DNA from: Metaruminococcus_A sp050943475 | GTDB lineage: Bacteria > Bacillota > Clostridia > Oscillospirales > Ruminococcaceae | Length of the DNA stretch: 64,000 nt | Direction of reading: 5' to 3' | NCBI GenBank assembly: GCA_050943475.1 | Contig: JBMNPF010000001.1 | Span: 1-64,000 of the forward strand | In this document: positions 26,162 to 35,246 of the stretch, one piece after another | How the letters are laid out: each line of letters begins with the position of its first letter | How positions within the stretch are numbered: position 1 is the stretch's first letter | Translations under genes and position numbers: made by a program | The notes under the pieces: generated by a model | Database searches by the model: none | Seen by the model: the letters and a program-made list of their open reading frames with translations, nothing else | Told to the model about the DNA's origin: nothing

Positions 26162-26867
26162 TTCTTGCAAGCCTCCTTTCCGCTTTCCTGAGCAGCCAGG
26201 ATAAGCCCATTACAAGGATAAAGTAGACAACCGCCACCGAAATGAGGGAGAAAAACGCGTCGAAAGTACGGCTGCGGACAATATCCCCCGCGCGGGTGAG
26301 GTCGACAATGGCTATGTAACCAACAACAGATGTTTCTTTTAACAGGGTAATAAACTCGTTGCCAAGCGCAGGCAGAATGCTTTTTATGGCCTGCGGCAGG
26401 ACAATGTTCTTCATGGTCTGCCCCTGGGTCAGGCCAAGGGAACGGCCCGCTTCGGTCTGGCCGCGGTCAACCGCGAGGATGCCGCCGCGTACAATCTCTG
26501 AAACATAGGCGCCGGAGTTGACACCAAAGGATAAAATGGCAACCGCTATGGCCATCTCCGAAGGAGCGGAGGCAAAAATAAGGTAATACATAATCATAAG
26601 CTGTACCACCATAGGGGTGCCGCGGATAACGGCCGTATAGGTTGCACAGACGCCGTTGGCAATTTTCCAGTGCCCGGTCTGGGCATGGTAAACCTTGACA
26701 ATGGCGATGACCAGGCCGATGGCGATGCCGATGAGAGCGGCGAACAGCGCAATGATCAGCGTGTTGCCAAGGCCGTTCAAAAAGGTCATGTACCGGTTAT
26801 CCTCAATAAAGGTCCGGTAAAAATTACGCGCCAAATCATCGAAGATATTCAGCGGAAGAATCGTCAT
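26148..26867 (-). CDS. Polar amino-acid ABC transporter permease
   Basis: A 239-residue inner-membrane permease of the HisM/GlnP family. Several hydrophobic helices and the EAA loop EAGRSLGLTQGQTMKNIVLPQA (about residues 137-158), which contacts the ATPase, are present. Only one permease gene is seen, so it should act as a homodimer. It lies 120 bases after the binding-protein gene, with a stem-loop in the gap. Confidence 0.92.
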   Translation of the reverse strand: MTILPLNIFDDLARNFYRTFIEDNRYMTFLNGLGNTLIIALFAALIGIAIGLVIAIVKVYHAQTGHWKIANGVCATYTAVIRGTPMVVQLMIMYYLIFASAPSEMAIAVAILSFGVNSGAYVSEIVRGGILAVDRGQTEAGRSLGLTQGQTMKNIVLPQAIKSILPALGNEFITLLKETSVVGYIAIVDLTRAGDIVRSRTFDAFFSLISVAVVYFILVMGLSWLLRKAERRLARSDRG

Positions 26868-26929
26868 GGAATCACAAGCCTTTCACATCCTGCCCGCGGG
26901 GGCGAGGGGAAGAATAAAACAGCACAACA

Positions 26930-26957
26930 GCCCAGCGGACGAATTCATCCACTGGGC
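26930..26957 (-). terminator. Intercistronic stem-loop
   Basis: GCCCAG/CTGGGC (26930-26935 with 26952-26957) with inner GGA/TCC, between the binding-protein and permease genes. It may attenuate permease expression or stabilise the upstream mRNA, which fits the higher need for binding protein. Confidence 0.5.
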
Positions 26958-26987
26958 ATGGTGTATTGTGGTTAAACAGCCGCTTTG

Positions 26988-27818
26988 TTAGATGGTGGAA
27001 TGAGCGACAACGTACTCGTCAATTTTGCCTTCGTCAATGAGTTTCTGCAGCGTGTCGTTGATGACCTGAAGCAGTTCCTCATTGCCTTTTGCGACACAGA
27101 TGCCGTAAGCTTCCGGCTCAGCATCCTCTGCCTTTACGCATTTGAGGCCGGTGTTGTTGTTGACAATGGATTCTGCCGGGAGTTTGTCAATGACAACCGC
27201 GTCGATACGGCCGTTGATCAAATCCTGAGAAGCTTCAATGCCGTTTGCATACTGTTTGCACTCCGCACCGCTGCCCTCAAGGGAACCGGTTACATGTTCG
27301 CCGGTATCTTCATCCTCGTAACCGTTAACAGCGTCGGAAACCAAAAAGTCACCGGTGGTGCCAAGCTGGACGCCAATGGTTTTGCCGCTGAGGTCGGAAA
27401 TGTTTTTGAAGTCTGCATCCTCTTTCATGATGATGTACTGAACCGAGGTGTAGTACTCAATGGAGAAGTCAACTGACTCTTTGCGATCGTCGGTAATGGT
27501 GATGCCGGCCGCACCGAACGCTGCTTTACCGGACTGAACGCCGCCGACAATGCTGTCAAACTTCACGTTTTCAACCTTCAGCTCAACGCCAAGGGCTTTT
27601 GCAATTTCCATGCCGATTTCAACATCAACGCCCATTGCGTTTTCGCCTTCCATGTACTCAAACGGCGGGAACGCTGCATCGGTATACATAACGATGGTGC
27701 CGGAATTTTTAATGTTTTCAACCGACTGTTTGTCCGCTGCATTGTCACAGCCGGCAAGCATAACGCTGCACATGCCGAGCGCGAGAACCGCAGCAACGAG
27801 TTTTTTCGCGAATTTCAT
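26988..27818 (-). CDS. Amino-acid ABC transporter substrate-binding lipoprotein
   Basis: A 276-residue extracellular binding protein (SBP_bac_3 type). The signal peptide ends in the lipobox VMLAGC (cysteine at about residue 24), so it is lipidated by Lgt. The bilobal domain starts at GTIVMYTDAAFPPFEYMEG and shows the AAGITITDDRKESVDFS segment of polar amino-acid binders. The exact amino acid cannot be read from sequence. First gene of the three-gene transporter operon, with its own promoter. Confidence 0.92.
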   Translation of the reverse strand: MKFAKKLVAAVLALGMCSVMLAGCDNAADKQSVENIKNSGTIVMYTDAAFPPFEYMEGENAMGVDVEIGMEIAKALGVELKVENVKFDSIVGGVQSGKAAFGAAGITITDDRKESVDFSIEYYTSVQYIIMKEDADFKNISDLSGKTIGVQLGTTGDFLVSDAVNGYEDEDTGEHVTGSLEGSGAECKQYANGIEASQDLINGRIDAVVIDKLPAESIVNNNTGLKCVKAEDAEPEAYGICVAKGNEELLQVINDTLQKLIDEGKIDEYVVAHSTI

Positions 27819-27851
27819 TTCTGTTCCTCCAAAAATTTATTTGTTGCATTT

Positions 27852-27880
27852 ACTTTAGCACACTTTTTTACCGTTTGCAA
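27852..27880 (-). promoter_or_regulatory. Promoter of the amino-acid ABC operon
   Basis: On the minus strand, TTGCAA (27875-27880), a 17-bp spacer and TAAAGT (27852-27857), 34 bases before the start codon. Confidence 0.65.
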
Positions 27881-27975
27881 CTAATTTTGCAAGAATATTC
27901 ACTTTTTTCTATATTTATTCATCTGCACCCCCGGCTTACCGGCAGAATTTATGCATATCGACTAATAATATACAA

Positions 27976-28851
27976 TTATTCATTTAAAATATGCAGTAAA
28001 TCCGGCGGAAGGGGAGCTTGTACCAAAACCGGCTCCCCCGTCAGAGGCTGGCGGAACTGCACCACGCCGCAGTGCAGCGCCTGACGGCGGACGAATTCCG
28101 TGTGACCACCGTACAGTGTATCTCCGGCAAGCGGAAAGCCCAGATGGGAAAAATGCACCCGTATTTGGTGGGTACGCCCTGTTTCCAGCCGGATTTCAAG
28201 CAGAGTATGCCGGTTGCCGGTGCGCAGGGTAGCGTACCGGGTAACGGCGGTCTGGCCGGCGGAATCCACCTTGCGGAGAATGATGCTCTCCCCTGCCCGT
28301 GCAATCGGGAGATTTATAAGCCCCTCCGGCGGTGAGACAATCCCCTCCGCCACGGCATAGTAGCGCTTTTCCACTGCGCCGGACAGCGCGGCGGCCGCCA
28401 CCGGGTGTTTGGCAACCACGCAAAGGCCGGAGGTATCCTTATCCAGACGGTTGATTGGGTGAAAGCTGTACCCCATCCCCTTTTCCCCGTACCGGGCGGC
28501 AAACAGGTTCGCAAGGGTATCCTCCCGGTGGCGGTGGGAGGGATGAACCGGCATGCCGGGCGGCTTGTCAAACACAACGACGTCGGCATCCTCGTAAAGG
28601 ACAGGAGCCATAAGCGCCGGATTCGGCACAAACCGGGGAGAAGCGTTTTCCAGCAGGACGGTGAGGACGTCGCCCGGCTGAAGCCGGGTGGCAACAAGCT
28701 GTACCACCGGTGTTCCGTTCACAGCAAGACTGCCACGGCCCTGCTTCAAGCGGGACAGCGCCCGCCTGGAATAACCGTGGCAGTTCTTTAAATAAGCGGA
28801 AACCGAACATCCGCCGTAGCGCTCCTCCACTGTGTAGGTGATGGTGCGCAT
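27976..28851 (-). CDS. RluA-family pseudouridine synthase
   Basis: A 291-residue enzyme that isomerises uridine to pseudouridine in rRNA or tRNA. An S4-like RNA-binding segment at residues 10-70 precedes the catalytic domain, with the RluA motif HPINRLDKDTSGLCVVAK containing the catalytic aspartate (about residue 137) and the GRTHQIRVHFSHLGFPLAGD motif near residue 225. It starts 6 bases after ilvE and shares its mRNA. The exact target position cannot be told from sequence. Confidence 0.92.
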   Translation of the reverse strand: MRTITYTVEERYGGCSVSAYLKNCHGYSRRALSRLKQGRGSLAVNGTPVVQLVATRLQPGDVLTVLLENASPRFVPNPALMAPVLYEDADVVVFDKPPGMPVHPSHRHREDTLANLFAARYGEKGMGYSFHPINRLDKDTSGLCVVAKHPVAAAALSGAVEKRYYAVAEGIVSPPEGLINLPIARAGESIILRKVDSAGQTAVTRYATLRTGNRHTLLEIRLETGRTHQIRVHFSHLGFPLAGDTLYGGHTEFVRRQALHCGVVQFRQPLTGEPVLVQAPLPPDLLHILNE

Positions 28852-28857
28852 AAACCT

Positions 28858-29925
28858 TTAGCAGACCTTGACAATCCAGCCGCGGGTATCCGGACGGCGG
28901 CCCCACTGGATGCCGGTGAGCTCGTCGTAGAGCTTCTGGGAGATTTCACCAATCTGGTTGTTGTTGATTGCCATCTTCAGGTCGCCGTATTTGAGCTCGC
29001 CCACCGGAGAGATAACCGCAGCGGTTCCGGTGCCAAAGGCTTCTTTGAGCTGACCGGCCTTGTAGGCTTCAACCAGCTCGTCAATCGAGAGCATCCGCTC
29101 CGAAACTTTATAGCCCCAATCCTTGAGCACCTCAATGCAGGATTTGCGGGTAATGCCCGGCAGGATGGAGCCGTGCAGCTTCGGGGTGACGACTTCATCG
29201 CCAATGACGAAAAAGACGTTCATGGCGCCGACTTCTTCAATGTATTTCTGCTCCACGCCGTCGAGCCAGAGCACCTGGGAATAGCCCTCTTCCCCAGCGA
29301 CATTCTGCGCCTTGAGGGAAACGGCGTAGTTTGCGCCGGCCTTAACCTCGCCGGTGCCGCCGCGGACAGCGCGGACGTAGTTCTTCTCCACATAAATGCT
29401 GACCGGATTCAGGCCGGTCGCATAATAAGCGCCGGACGGGGAGAGGATAATGATGAACTTGTAGCTGGAAGAGGCATGAACGCCGAGGAACGGCTCGGTT
29501 GCAAAGACAAACGGGCGGATGTAGAGGGCCGCGCCTTCTGCGTGCGGCACCCAGTCTTTGTCCAGCTCAACCAGGGTTTTCAGGGCTTCCAGCATGAGGT
29601 CCTCATCAATTTCCGGGATGCACATGCGGCGGTTGGAATTGTTAAGCCGCTTGCAGTTCTCCTGCGGGCGGAAGAGCTGGATGTGACCGTCGTCGGTACG
29701 GTAAGCTTTCAAGCCCTCAAAGATGGTCTGAGAGTAGTGCAGCACCGAGCAGGACGGATCAAGCGCAATCGGGCCGTAGGGGACAATTTGGGCGTCGTGC
29801 CAGCCGGTATCTTTGTTCCAATCCATGACGAACATGTGATCGGTAAAAATATGGCCGAAGCCCAGCTTGGTCTCATCGGTCGGTTTTTGCTTCGGGTTTT
29901 GGGTTTTGGTAATTTTGATGTTCAT
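28858..29925 (-). CDS. ilvE: Branched-chain amino acid aminotransferase
   Basis: A 355-residue PLP enzyme that transfers the amino group between glutamate and the 2-oxo acids of leucine, isoleucine and valine. The Schiff-base lysine is K195 in GGTGEVKAGANYA. The length and the TDHMFVMDWN N-terminal segment match the larger, class-2 (BCAT2-like) form. AAGGAAG lies upstream of the ATG. The preceding leader of about 280 bases is GC-rich and foldable, and the RluA-type gene follows on the same mRNA. Confidence 0.95.
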   Translation of the reverse strand: MNIKITKTQNPKQKPTDETKLGFGHIFTDHMFVMDWNKDTGWHDAQIVPYGPIALDPSCSVLHYSQTIFEGLKAYRTDDGHIQLFRPQENCKRLNNSNRRMCIPEIDEDLMLEALKTLVELDKDWVPHAEGAALYIRPFVFATEPFLGVHASSSYKFIIILSPSGAYYATGLNPVSIYVEKNYVRAVRGGTGEVKAGANYAVSLKAQNVAGEEGYSQVLWLDGVEQKYIEEVGAMNVFFVIGDEVVTPKLHGSILPGITRKSCIEVLKDWGYKVSERMLSIDELVEAYKAGQLKEAFGTGTAAVISPVGELKYGDLKMAINNNQIGEISQKLYDELTGIQWGRRPDTRGWIVKVC

Positions 29926-30209
29926 GTGGGCACTTCCTTATCCTATAATCGAATCTTTATCGGGGCTGCTGCCCGGCAAGAAAAAGGGCATTCCAACGGG
30001 TTTGGAACGCGGCGCAACGGAGGAAACCTCACAGGCTCTGGTACAGCCCGAAAGGAAACCCGCTCACAGGCGTTTGGTAACGCCCGCGGGCGCCATCCGC
30101 TTTGGCTTGGAGGCAGAACATTCCCCGGCGAGGGGGAACCCGCGATAATCATTTGCCGGTACCGGCGCAAAAGCCGCGCCCTCTCTGGGTTTGGCCCGCA
30201 GCCGGGAAT
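29926..30209 (-). promoter_or_regulatory. Long structured leader of ilvE
   Basis: Between the predicted start site near 30209 and the ilvE ATG lie about 280 bases, GC-rich and strongly foldable. An AGAGAG lies near the 5-prime end (30186-30181), and TGGCGCCCGCG (30095-30085) resembles but does not match the T-box TGGNACCGCG. A hairpin TTCCAA/TTGGAA (29991-30007) precedes a short T run. It is probably a regulatory leader; I cannot assign a class. Confidence 0.4.
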
Positions 30210-30215
30210 GTTTTT

Positions 30216-30243
30216 ATTATAGCACAACAGTGTCATTTTTCAA
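30216..30243 (-). promoter_or_regulatory. Promoter of ilvE
   Basis: On the minus strand, TTGAAA (30238-30243), a 16-bp spacer and TATAAT (30216-30221). Confidence 0.75.
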
Positions 30244-30302
30244 CAAGACGCGAAAGAAAAACCAAATACACTTGTAAAATACGTCGATTTTACTGATTCG
30301 CG

Positions 30303-30331
30303 TTGAAATTACAGCCCATTTCCTATATAAT
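30303..30331 (+). promoter_or_regulatory. Promoter of glycogen phosphorylase
   Basis: TTGAAA (30303-30308), a 17-bp spacer and TATAAT (30326-30331), 77 bases before the start codon and divergent from the ilvE promoter. Confidence 0.8.
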
Positions 30332-30407
30332 TAGTCCATCGGACCATTTGACAGTTTGGCGGGATTTTCCCTGCCTTTCATGTATATTGCAAAAAGGAGT
30401 GGATGAC

Positions 30408-32801
30408 ATGAATCATCTGACGGCGGACGCATTCCGCGAACAAATTCGGCAGAAGCTCAGCGAGAACATTGGCATTACCGAGCAGATGGCGGAGAACAAA
30501 GACCTGTACCAGGCCGTTTCCATGATTGTCAGCGAGATGGCGCAGGAAAATTACACCCGTTTTATCTCCAAAGCAAATTCCAGCGGCCACAAACGCATTT
30601 ATTACCTGAGCATGGAATTTTTGATGGGGCGGTCGTTAAAGACTACCTTATACAACCTGGGGCTGGTTGATACGGTGGAAGAAGCCCTGAAGGATTACCA
30701 TGTTACACTGGAAGACCTTTATGATTACGAACCGGACGCCGGCCTTGGCAACGGCGGCCTTGGACGGCTGGCCGCCTGCTACATGGATTCGCTGGCAACC
30801 CTGGGCTACCCGGCGACCGGGTATTCCATCTGCTACGAATTCGGCATCTTCAAACAGAAAATTATTGAGGGCTGGCAGAACGAGCTGCCGGACAACTGGC
30901 TCCCGGGCGGCGAAGTTTGGCTGCACCAGGTACCGGACCGCACCGTGGAGGTTCATTTCGGCGGCGAGCTGGAGGAAACCTGGGAGGACGGCTTCCATTT
31001 TGTCAACCACAAAAATTATGACACGGTACAGGCAGTGCCGTACGATATGTATGTTTCCGGCTTTGGCGGAAAAGGCACCTCTCAGCTCCGTCTGTGGCGC
31101 GCCCAGAGCCCGGCCTTTGACATGGAAAAATTCAACAGCGGCGACTATGTCAACGCGCTCGGCCAGACGGCGGTGGCGCAGGCCATTTCCAAGGTGCTGT
31201 ACCCGAACGACAACCACACCGAGGGCAAGCTGCTGCGGCTGCGCCAGCAGTACTTCCTCTCCGCCGCGTCGATTGGGGATATCATCACCCGGCACATGGC
31301 AACCTACGGCACCCTTGACAACCTCGCCGACAAGGTGGCCATCCACATCAACGACACCCACCCCACCCTTGCCATTCCGGAGCTGATGCGCCTGCTGCTG
31401 GACGAATGCGGGTACAGCTGGGAAAAGGCGTGGGATATTACCACCAAGACCTTTGCCTATACCAACCACACCGTTATGAGCGAGGCGCTGGAATGCTGGA
31501 ACGAGTCCATCTTCAAAATGCTGCTCCCCCGCATTTACCAGATTGTGGTGGAGATCAACAACCGTTTCATGAACGACGTTTACGACACCTTTGGCGACAG
31601 CGGCAAGGTGGAGCGGCTCGCCATCATCGCGAACCATCAGGTGCGGATGGCGCATCTCTGCATTGTTGGCTCCCACAGCGTCAACGGCGTTTCCAAGCTG
31701 CACTCCCAAATCCTCAAGGACGACGTTTTCCACGATTTTTATGTGATGATGCCGCAGAAATTTACCAACGTAACCAACGGCATTGCCTACCGGCGTTGGC
31801 TGTACCAGTCCAACCCCGGTTTGACCAAGCTGTTGCAGGAGCACATTGGGGACGGCTTCCTCACCGATGGTTCCGAGCTGAAAAAAATCCGCAAATATGA
31901 AAATGACAAGACCTTTTTAAAATCCTTGAACAAGGTCAAGCGTGAGAATAAGGTTAATTTCTCAAACTATGTCAAAAAAACCACCGGCCTTGTCCTCAAC
32001 CCGGATTCTATTTTTGACGTACAGGTAAAACGGCTGCATGAATACAAGCGCCAGCACCTCAACGCGCTTAACATTATGACCGAATACCGCATGCTGCTGG
32101 AAAACCCGGACATGGACTTTGTGCCGAAAACCTATATTTTCGGGGCAAAAGCGGCGCCGGGCTACTACCTGGCAAAGCAGATCATCAAGCTGATCTGCAC
32201 TCTGGCAAAAGAGATTGACGGCAACAAAAAGATCCGGGAGAAGCTCTCGGTTGTATTTCTGGAGGATTACCGCGTCACCCTTTCCGAGCTGCTGATGCCG
32301 GCGAGCGAAATCAGCGAACAGATTTCACTGGCGGGCACCGAGGCTTCCGGCACCGGCAACATGAAGCTGATGTTGAACGGCGCAATTACGCTGGGCACGC
32401 TGGACGGCGCGAACATTGAAATTGGCGACGCAGTGGGGCCGGAAAACATCATTACCTTTGGCATGAAGGCCGACGAAGTGGCCGCGCTTAAGGCAAGCGG
32501 CTACCACCCGCAGCAGTATTACCAGAACAACCCGGCGATCCGCGCCGCTGTGGATATGCTGACAAACGGCATTGGCGGCGAGCGGTTTGACGAAGTGGCA
32601 AACCAGATTAAGAACCTGGACACCTACATGGCGCTCGCGGATTTTGACAGCTACCGCGCGGCTCAGGCAAAGGTCAGCGAGCTTTACCGCGACCCGGTGA
32701 AGTTTGCAAAAATGTCCCTTGTAAACATTGCCGAAGCGGGTATCTTCTCCGCCGACCGTGCCATTCAGGAATACGCGCACAATATTTGGCGCCTCGACTA
32801 A
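30408..32801 (+). CDS. glgP: Glycogen/maltodextrin phosphorylase (GT35)
   Basis: A 797-residue PLP-dependent enzyme that releases glucose 1-phosphate from alpha-1,4-glucan ends. The PLP lysine lies in GTGNMKLMLNG (K653), and the phosphate-binding GAKAAPGYYLAK segment lies at about residue 579. The N-terminal catalytic signature GNGGLGRLAACYMDSLATL is complete. The ATG at 30408 with AAAGGAG upstream is chosen over an in-frame codon at 30303 that lies inside the promoter. Together with the GH13 enzyme downstream it forms an intracellular alpha-glucan degradation pair. Confidence 0.96.
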   Translation: MNHLTADAFREQIRQKLSENIGITEQMAENKDLYQAVSMIVSEMAQENYTRFISKANSSGHKRIYYLSMEFLMGRSLKTTLYNLGLVDTVEEALKDYHVTLEDLYDYEPDAGLGNGGLGRLAACYMDSLATLGYPATGYSICYEFGIFKQKIIEGWQNELPDNWLPGGEVWLHQVPDRTVEVHFGGELEETWEDGFHFVNHKNYDTVQAVPYDMYVSGFGGKGTSQLRLWRAQSPAFDMEKFNSGDYVNALGQTAVAQAISKVLYPNDNHTEGKLLRLRQQYFLSAASIGDIITRHMATYGTLDNLADKVAIHINDTHPTLAIPELMRLLLDECGYSWEKAWDITTKTFAYTNHTVMSEALECWNESIFKMLLPRIYQIVVEINNRFMNDVYDTFGDSGKVERLAIIANHQVRMAHLCIVGSHSVNGVSKLHSQILKDDVFHDFYVMMPQKFTNVTNGIAYRRWLYQSNPGLTKLLQEHIGDGFLTDGSELKKIRKYENDKTFLKSLNKVKRENKVNFSNYVKKTTGLVLNPDSIFDVQVKRLHEYKRQHLNALNIMTEYRMLLENPDMDFVPKTYIFGAKAAPGYYLAKQIIKLICTLAKEIDGNKKIREKLSVVFLEDYRVTLSELLMPASEISEQISLAGTEASGTGNMKLMLNGAITLGTLDGANIEIGDAVGPENIITFGMKADEVAALKASGYHPQQYYQNNPAIRAAVDMLTNGIGGERFDEVANQIKNLDTYMALADFDSYRAAQAKVSELYRDPVKFAKMSLVNIAEAGIFSADRAIQEYAHNIWRLD

Positions 32802-32820
32802 TCCCCCACAACGCCAGAAA

Positions 32821-32853
32821 AACCCGCGGCTGTGGGGCAGCCGCGGGTTTCTA
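32821..32853 (+). terminator. Hairpin after glgP
   Basis: The 12-bp stem AACCCGCGGCTG/CAGCCGCGGGTT (32821-32832 with 32838-32849) followed by a weak T tract. It lies only 29 bases before the GH13 start and may be a leaky terminator. Confidence 0.6.
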
Positions 32854-32881
32854 ATTTTGTACCGAAAGGACAGGTTTGAAA

Positions 32882-34732
32882 ATGGTTCAATTTCAAAGCC
32901 GTGAGACCTTCTATAAATCCCCGTTTGGGGCCGCCGCCTGCGGAACCGAGGTGCGCTTTCGCATTACTGCGCCGCCGGACCTGTATGTGGAGCACGCGGA
33001 GCTTATCCTCAACGACGGAACGGCCGACCTTGTGGTGCCAATGGCGTATGAGTCCACCACCGCGGCCTTTAACTCGTTCCGGGTGGTTTACACCCCGGAG
33101 AAAGCCGGTACCTTTTTCTACTACTTCAGACTTGTAACCGAGCGCGGCACCCAGTATATCCGCGCCTTTGAACACGGAGACGGCTACCTGACCGGGGACC
33201 AAACCGCGGGCGGCAGCTACCAGCTCACCGTTTACAGCGGGGACTGGAAAATGCCGGAGGGCTTTTCCGGGGGGATTTTTTACCAGATCTTCCCCGACCG
33301 CTTCTGTGCAAGCGGGAAACCGCATGCCAACCTGCCGGGCGACCGCATTCTGCGCACCGACTGGGGCGCCACCCCTCATTTTCTTCCGGACGAACACGGG
33401 CGGATCACCAATAACGACTATTTCTGCGGGGACCTGGAGGGGATCCGCAGCAAGCTCGACTACCTCAAGGCGTTTGGGGTGACGGCCCTTTATTTGAATC
33501 CCATTTTTGAGGCGCACTCCAACCACCGCTACAACACCGCGGACTACCGGAAAATCGACCCGCTGCTTGGCACCGAGGAGGATTTTGTCCGGCTGTGTGC
33601 CGACGCAAAGGAACGTGGCATCCGCATTATTCTGGACGGGGTGTTCAGCCACACCGGAAGCGATAGTGTCTACTTCAACCGGGACTGCCGCTACCCGGTT
33701 ACCGGGGCGGCGAACTCCACCCAAAGCGAATACTACCCCTGGTACGAGTGGCAGCACTGGCCGGACCGCTATACCAGCTGGTGGGGAATTGACACCCTGC
33801 CGGCGGTCAACGAGCTCTACCCAAGCTATACCGAATTCATCTGCGGCGAGGGCGGGGTCATTGACACCTGGATGAAACGCGGCGCCAGCGGGTTCCGGCT
33901 TGATGTTGCCGACGAGCTGCCGGACGAATTCATAGCACAGGTGCGCAAGGCCGTCAAACGCCACGGCGATGACAAGCTGCTCATTGGCGAAGTCTGGGAG
34001 GACGCCAGCAACAAAATCAGCTACGGTGTGCGCCGCCGTTATTTCGCCGGAGACGAGCTGGACAGCGTCATGAACTACCCGTTTAAGGACGCCATTCTGC
34101 AATTTGTACGCCGGGGAGACAGCGAGGCTTTCCGCGACCGGATTCTCACCATCTGTGAGCACTATCCGGCGCCCGCGCTCCACACCGCGATGAACTCGCT
34201 TTCAACCCACGATACAGCGCGGGCTATCACCATGCTGGCCGGGGCGGACGGCGCCGGAAAAGACCGGCTTTGGCAGGCCATGCAGTCTCTCTCCCCAGAG
34301 CGGTACCACCTGGGAATCAAGCGGCTTAAGCTGGCAATGGTGCTGCAATATTCCCTGCCGGGCATTCCCTGTATTTATTACGGCGATGAAGCCGGCTTGC
34401 AGGGCTACGGCGATCCCTTCAACCGCGGCTGTTATCCCTGGGGACAACAAAACCCGGAGCTGACAGCATTTGCCAAGCTGCTGGGGAAAATCCGGCTCTC
34501 CTCGCCGGCGTTGGCGCAGGGGGATATTCAGTTCCTCGAAACGCCGCAGGATGTTGCCGCCTTTGTGCGAACCGACGGCGAACACCAGCACCTGGTTTAC
34601 GTCAACACCATTGACGCGGATATTTCGCTCCCGCTGGAAGAAGCTTTCCGCAGCCTGAAGCCGTTTTACGGCAATGTGGTGGACGGCACCCTGCACCTGA
34701 AGCCCTACGATTTTGCTGTCTTTGTCAAATAG
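32882..34732 (+). CDS. GH13 alpha-amylase-family enzyme (neopullulanase/maltogenic type)
   Basis: A 616-residue cytoplasmic glycoside hydrolase with no signal peptide. An N-terminal beta domain of about 110 residues resembles CBM34. The catalytic barrel starts at GGIFYQIFPDRFC and carries the nucleophile D341 (FRLDVADEL), acid/base E370 (GEVWEDA) and transition-state stabiliser D444 (STHDTAR). The domain layout is that of cyclomaltodextrinase/neopullulanase enzymes that hydrolyse cyclodextrins, pullulan or maltodextrins. A TTG at 32876 with GAAAGGA five bases upstream is an alternative start. Working with GlgP it would trim branched dextrins left by the phosphorylase. Confidence 0.92.
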   Translation: MVQFQSRETFYKSPFGAAACGTEVRFRITAPPDLYVEHAELILNDGTADLVVPMAYESTTAAFNSFRVVYTPEKAGTFFYYFRLVTERGTQYIRAFEHGDGYLTGDQTAGGSYQLTVYSGDWKMPEGFSGGIFYQIFPDRFCASGKPHANLPGDRILRTDWGATPHFLPDEHGRITNNDYFCGDLEGIRSKLDYLKAFGVTALYLNPIFEAHSNHRYNTADYRKIDPLLGTEEDFVRLCADAKERGIRIILDGVFSHTGSDSVYFNRDCRYPVTGAANSTQSEYYPWYEWQHWPDRYTSWWGIDTLPAVNELYPSYTEFICGEGGVIDTWMKRGASGFRLDVADELPDEFIAQVRKAVKRHGDDKLLIGEVWEDASNKISYGVRRRYFAGDELDSVMNYPFKDAILQFVRRGDSEAFRDRILTICEHYPAPALHTAMNSLSTHDTARAITMLAGADGAGKDRLWQAMQSLSPERYHLGIKRLKLAMVLQYSLPGIPCIYYGDEAGLQGYGDPFNRGCYPWGQQNPELTAFAKLLGKIRLSSPALAQGDIQFLETPQDVAAFVRTDGEHQHLVYVNTIDADISLPLEEAFRSLKPFYGNVVDGTLHLKPYDFAVFVK

Positions 34733-34815
34733 GCCGTGCATTGTATACCTTGTTCCCCTGCTAGCAACGCCCGAAATAAACGCAGGCTTGTTTTGAGGCA
34801 AAAGGACAGCGCTTA

Positions 34816-34855
34816 AAAAAGAACCCCAGTTTACAAACTGGGGTTCTTTTTTTAT
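34816..34855. terminator. Bidirectional terminator
   Basis: Stem AGAACCCCAGTTT/AAACTGGGGTTCT (34820-34832 with 34835-34847), with A on one side and T on the other. It is shared by the converging GH13 gene and the cold-shock gene. Confidence 0.88.
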
Positions 34856-34862
34856 CCGGTTC

Positions 34863-35075
34863 TTAGAGCGGCTGTACGTTGACAGCACGGAAACGGCCGC
34901 TGTTGCGGGTATCCGGCTCAATTTCAAAGATGACTTTCTGACCCTCGGTCAGAGTTTTGTAGCCGTCTGCTACAATGGCAGAGAAATGGACGAAAACATC
35001 CTCGCCGCCGTCATCGTTGGAAATAAAGCCAAAGCCTTTGTCTGCGTTAAACCATTTTACAGTACCGTTGTTCAT
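34863..35075 (-). CDS. Cold-shock protein (CspA family)
   Basis: A 70-residue single OB-fold nucleic-acid chaperone. RNP1 (KGFGFIS) and RNP2 (DVFVHFS) are intact; sequence starts MNNGTVKWFNADKGFGFI. The ATG at 35075 has GGAGG 8 bases upstream. The gene has a consensus promoter more than 120 bases upstream, leaving a long foldable leader as is usual for cold-shock genes. Confidence 0.95.
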   Translation of the reverse strand: MNNGTVKWFNADKGFGFISNDDGGEDVFVHFSAIVADGYKTLTEGQKVIFEIEPDTRNSGRFRAVNVQPL

Positions 35076-35198
35076 GAGAGCAACCTCCAAAAAAGTATTA
35101 TATCTAGGTCCGGTCAATAAAAAACGCACACCCTGCAAAATCATTGAGCGAGCAATGATTTTGTCTGATGTGCGAAATCATTCCATCCAGCTAAATAT
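35076..35198 (-). promoter_or_regulatory. Structured 5-prime leader of the cold-shock gene
   Basis: A leader of about 120 bases. It contains an 11-bp perfect stem CAAAATCATTG/CAATGATTTTG (35136-35146 with 35153-35163) inside an outer CGCACA/TGTGCG helix (35125-35130 with 35169-35174). By analogy with cspA, it may act as a temperature-dependent switch; that is inference. Confidence 0.5.
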
Positions 35199-35204
35199 GC
35201 TGTT

Positions 35205-35233
35205 AGTATAACCGGAATCCGGCGGATTGTCAA
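35205..35233 (-). promoter_or_regulatory. Promoter of the cold-shock gene
   Basis: On the minus strand, TTGACA (35228-35233), a 17-bp spacer and TATACT (35205-35210). Confidence 0.85.
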
Positions 35234-35246
35234 GCGTTTTCCCAAA

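Noticed and set aside
29926..30209. Firm T-box call for the ilvE leader
   Set aside because: The conserved TGGNACCGCG element is not intact (TGGCGCCCGCG), and its fourth base would suit a tRNA with discriminator G rather than those for branched-chain amino acids.
32798..34183. 461-codon minus-strand frame opposite the GH13 gene
   Set aside because: The plus strand carries a complete GH13 catalytic triad; this frame has no domain.
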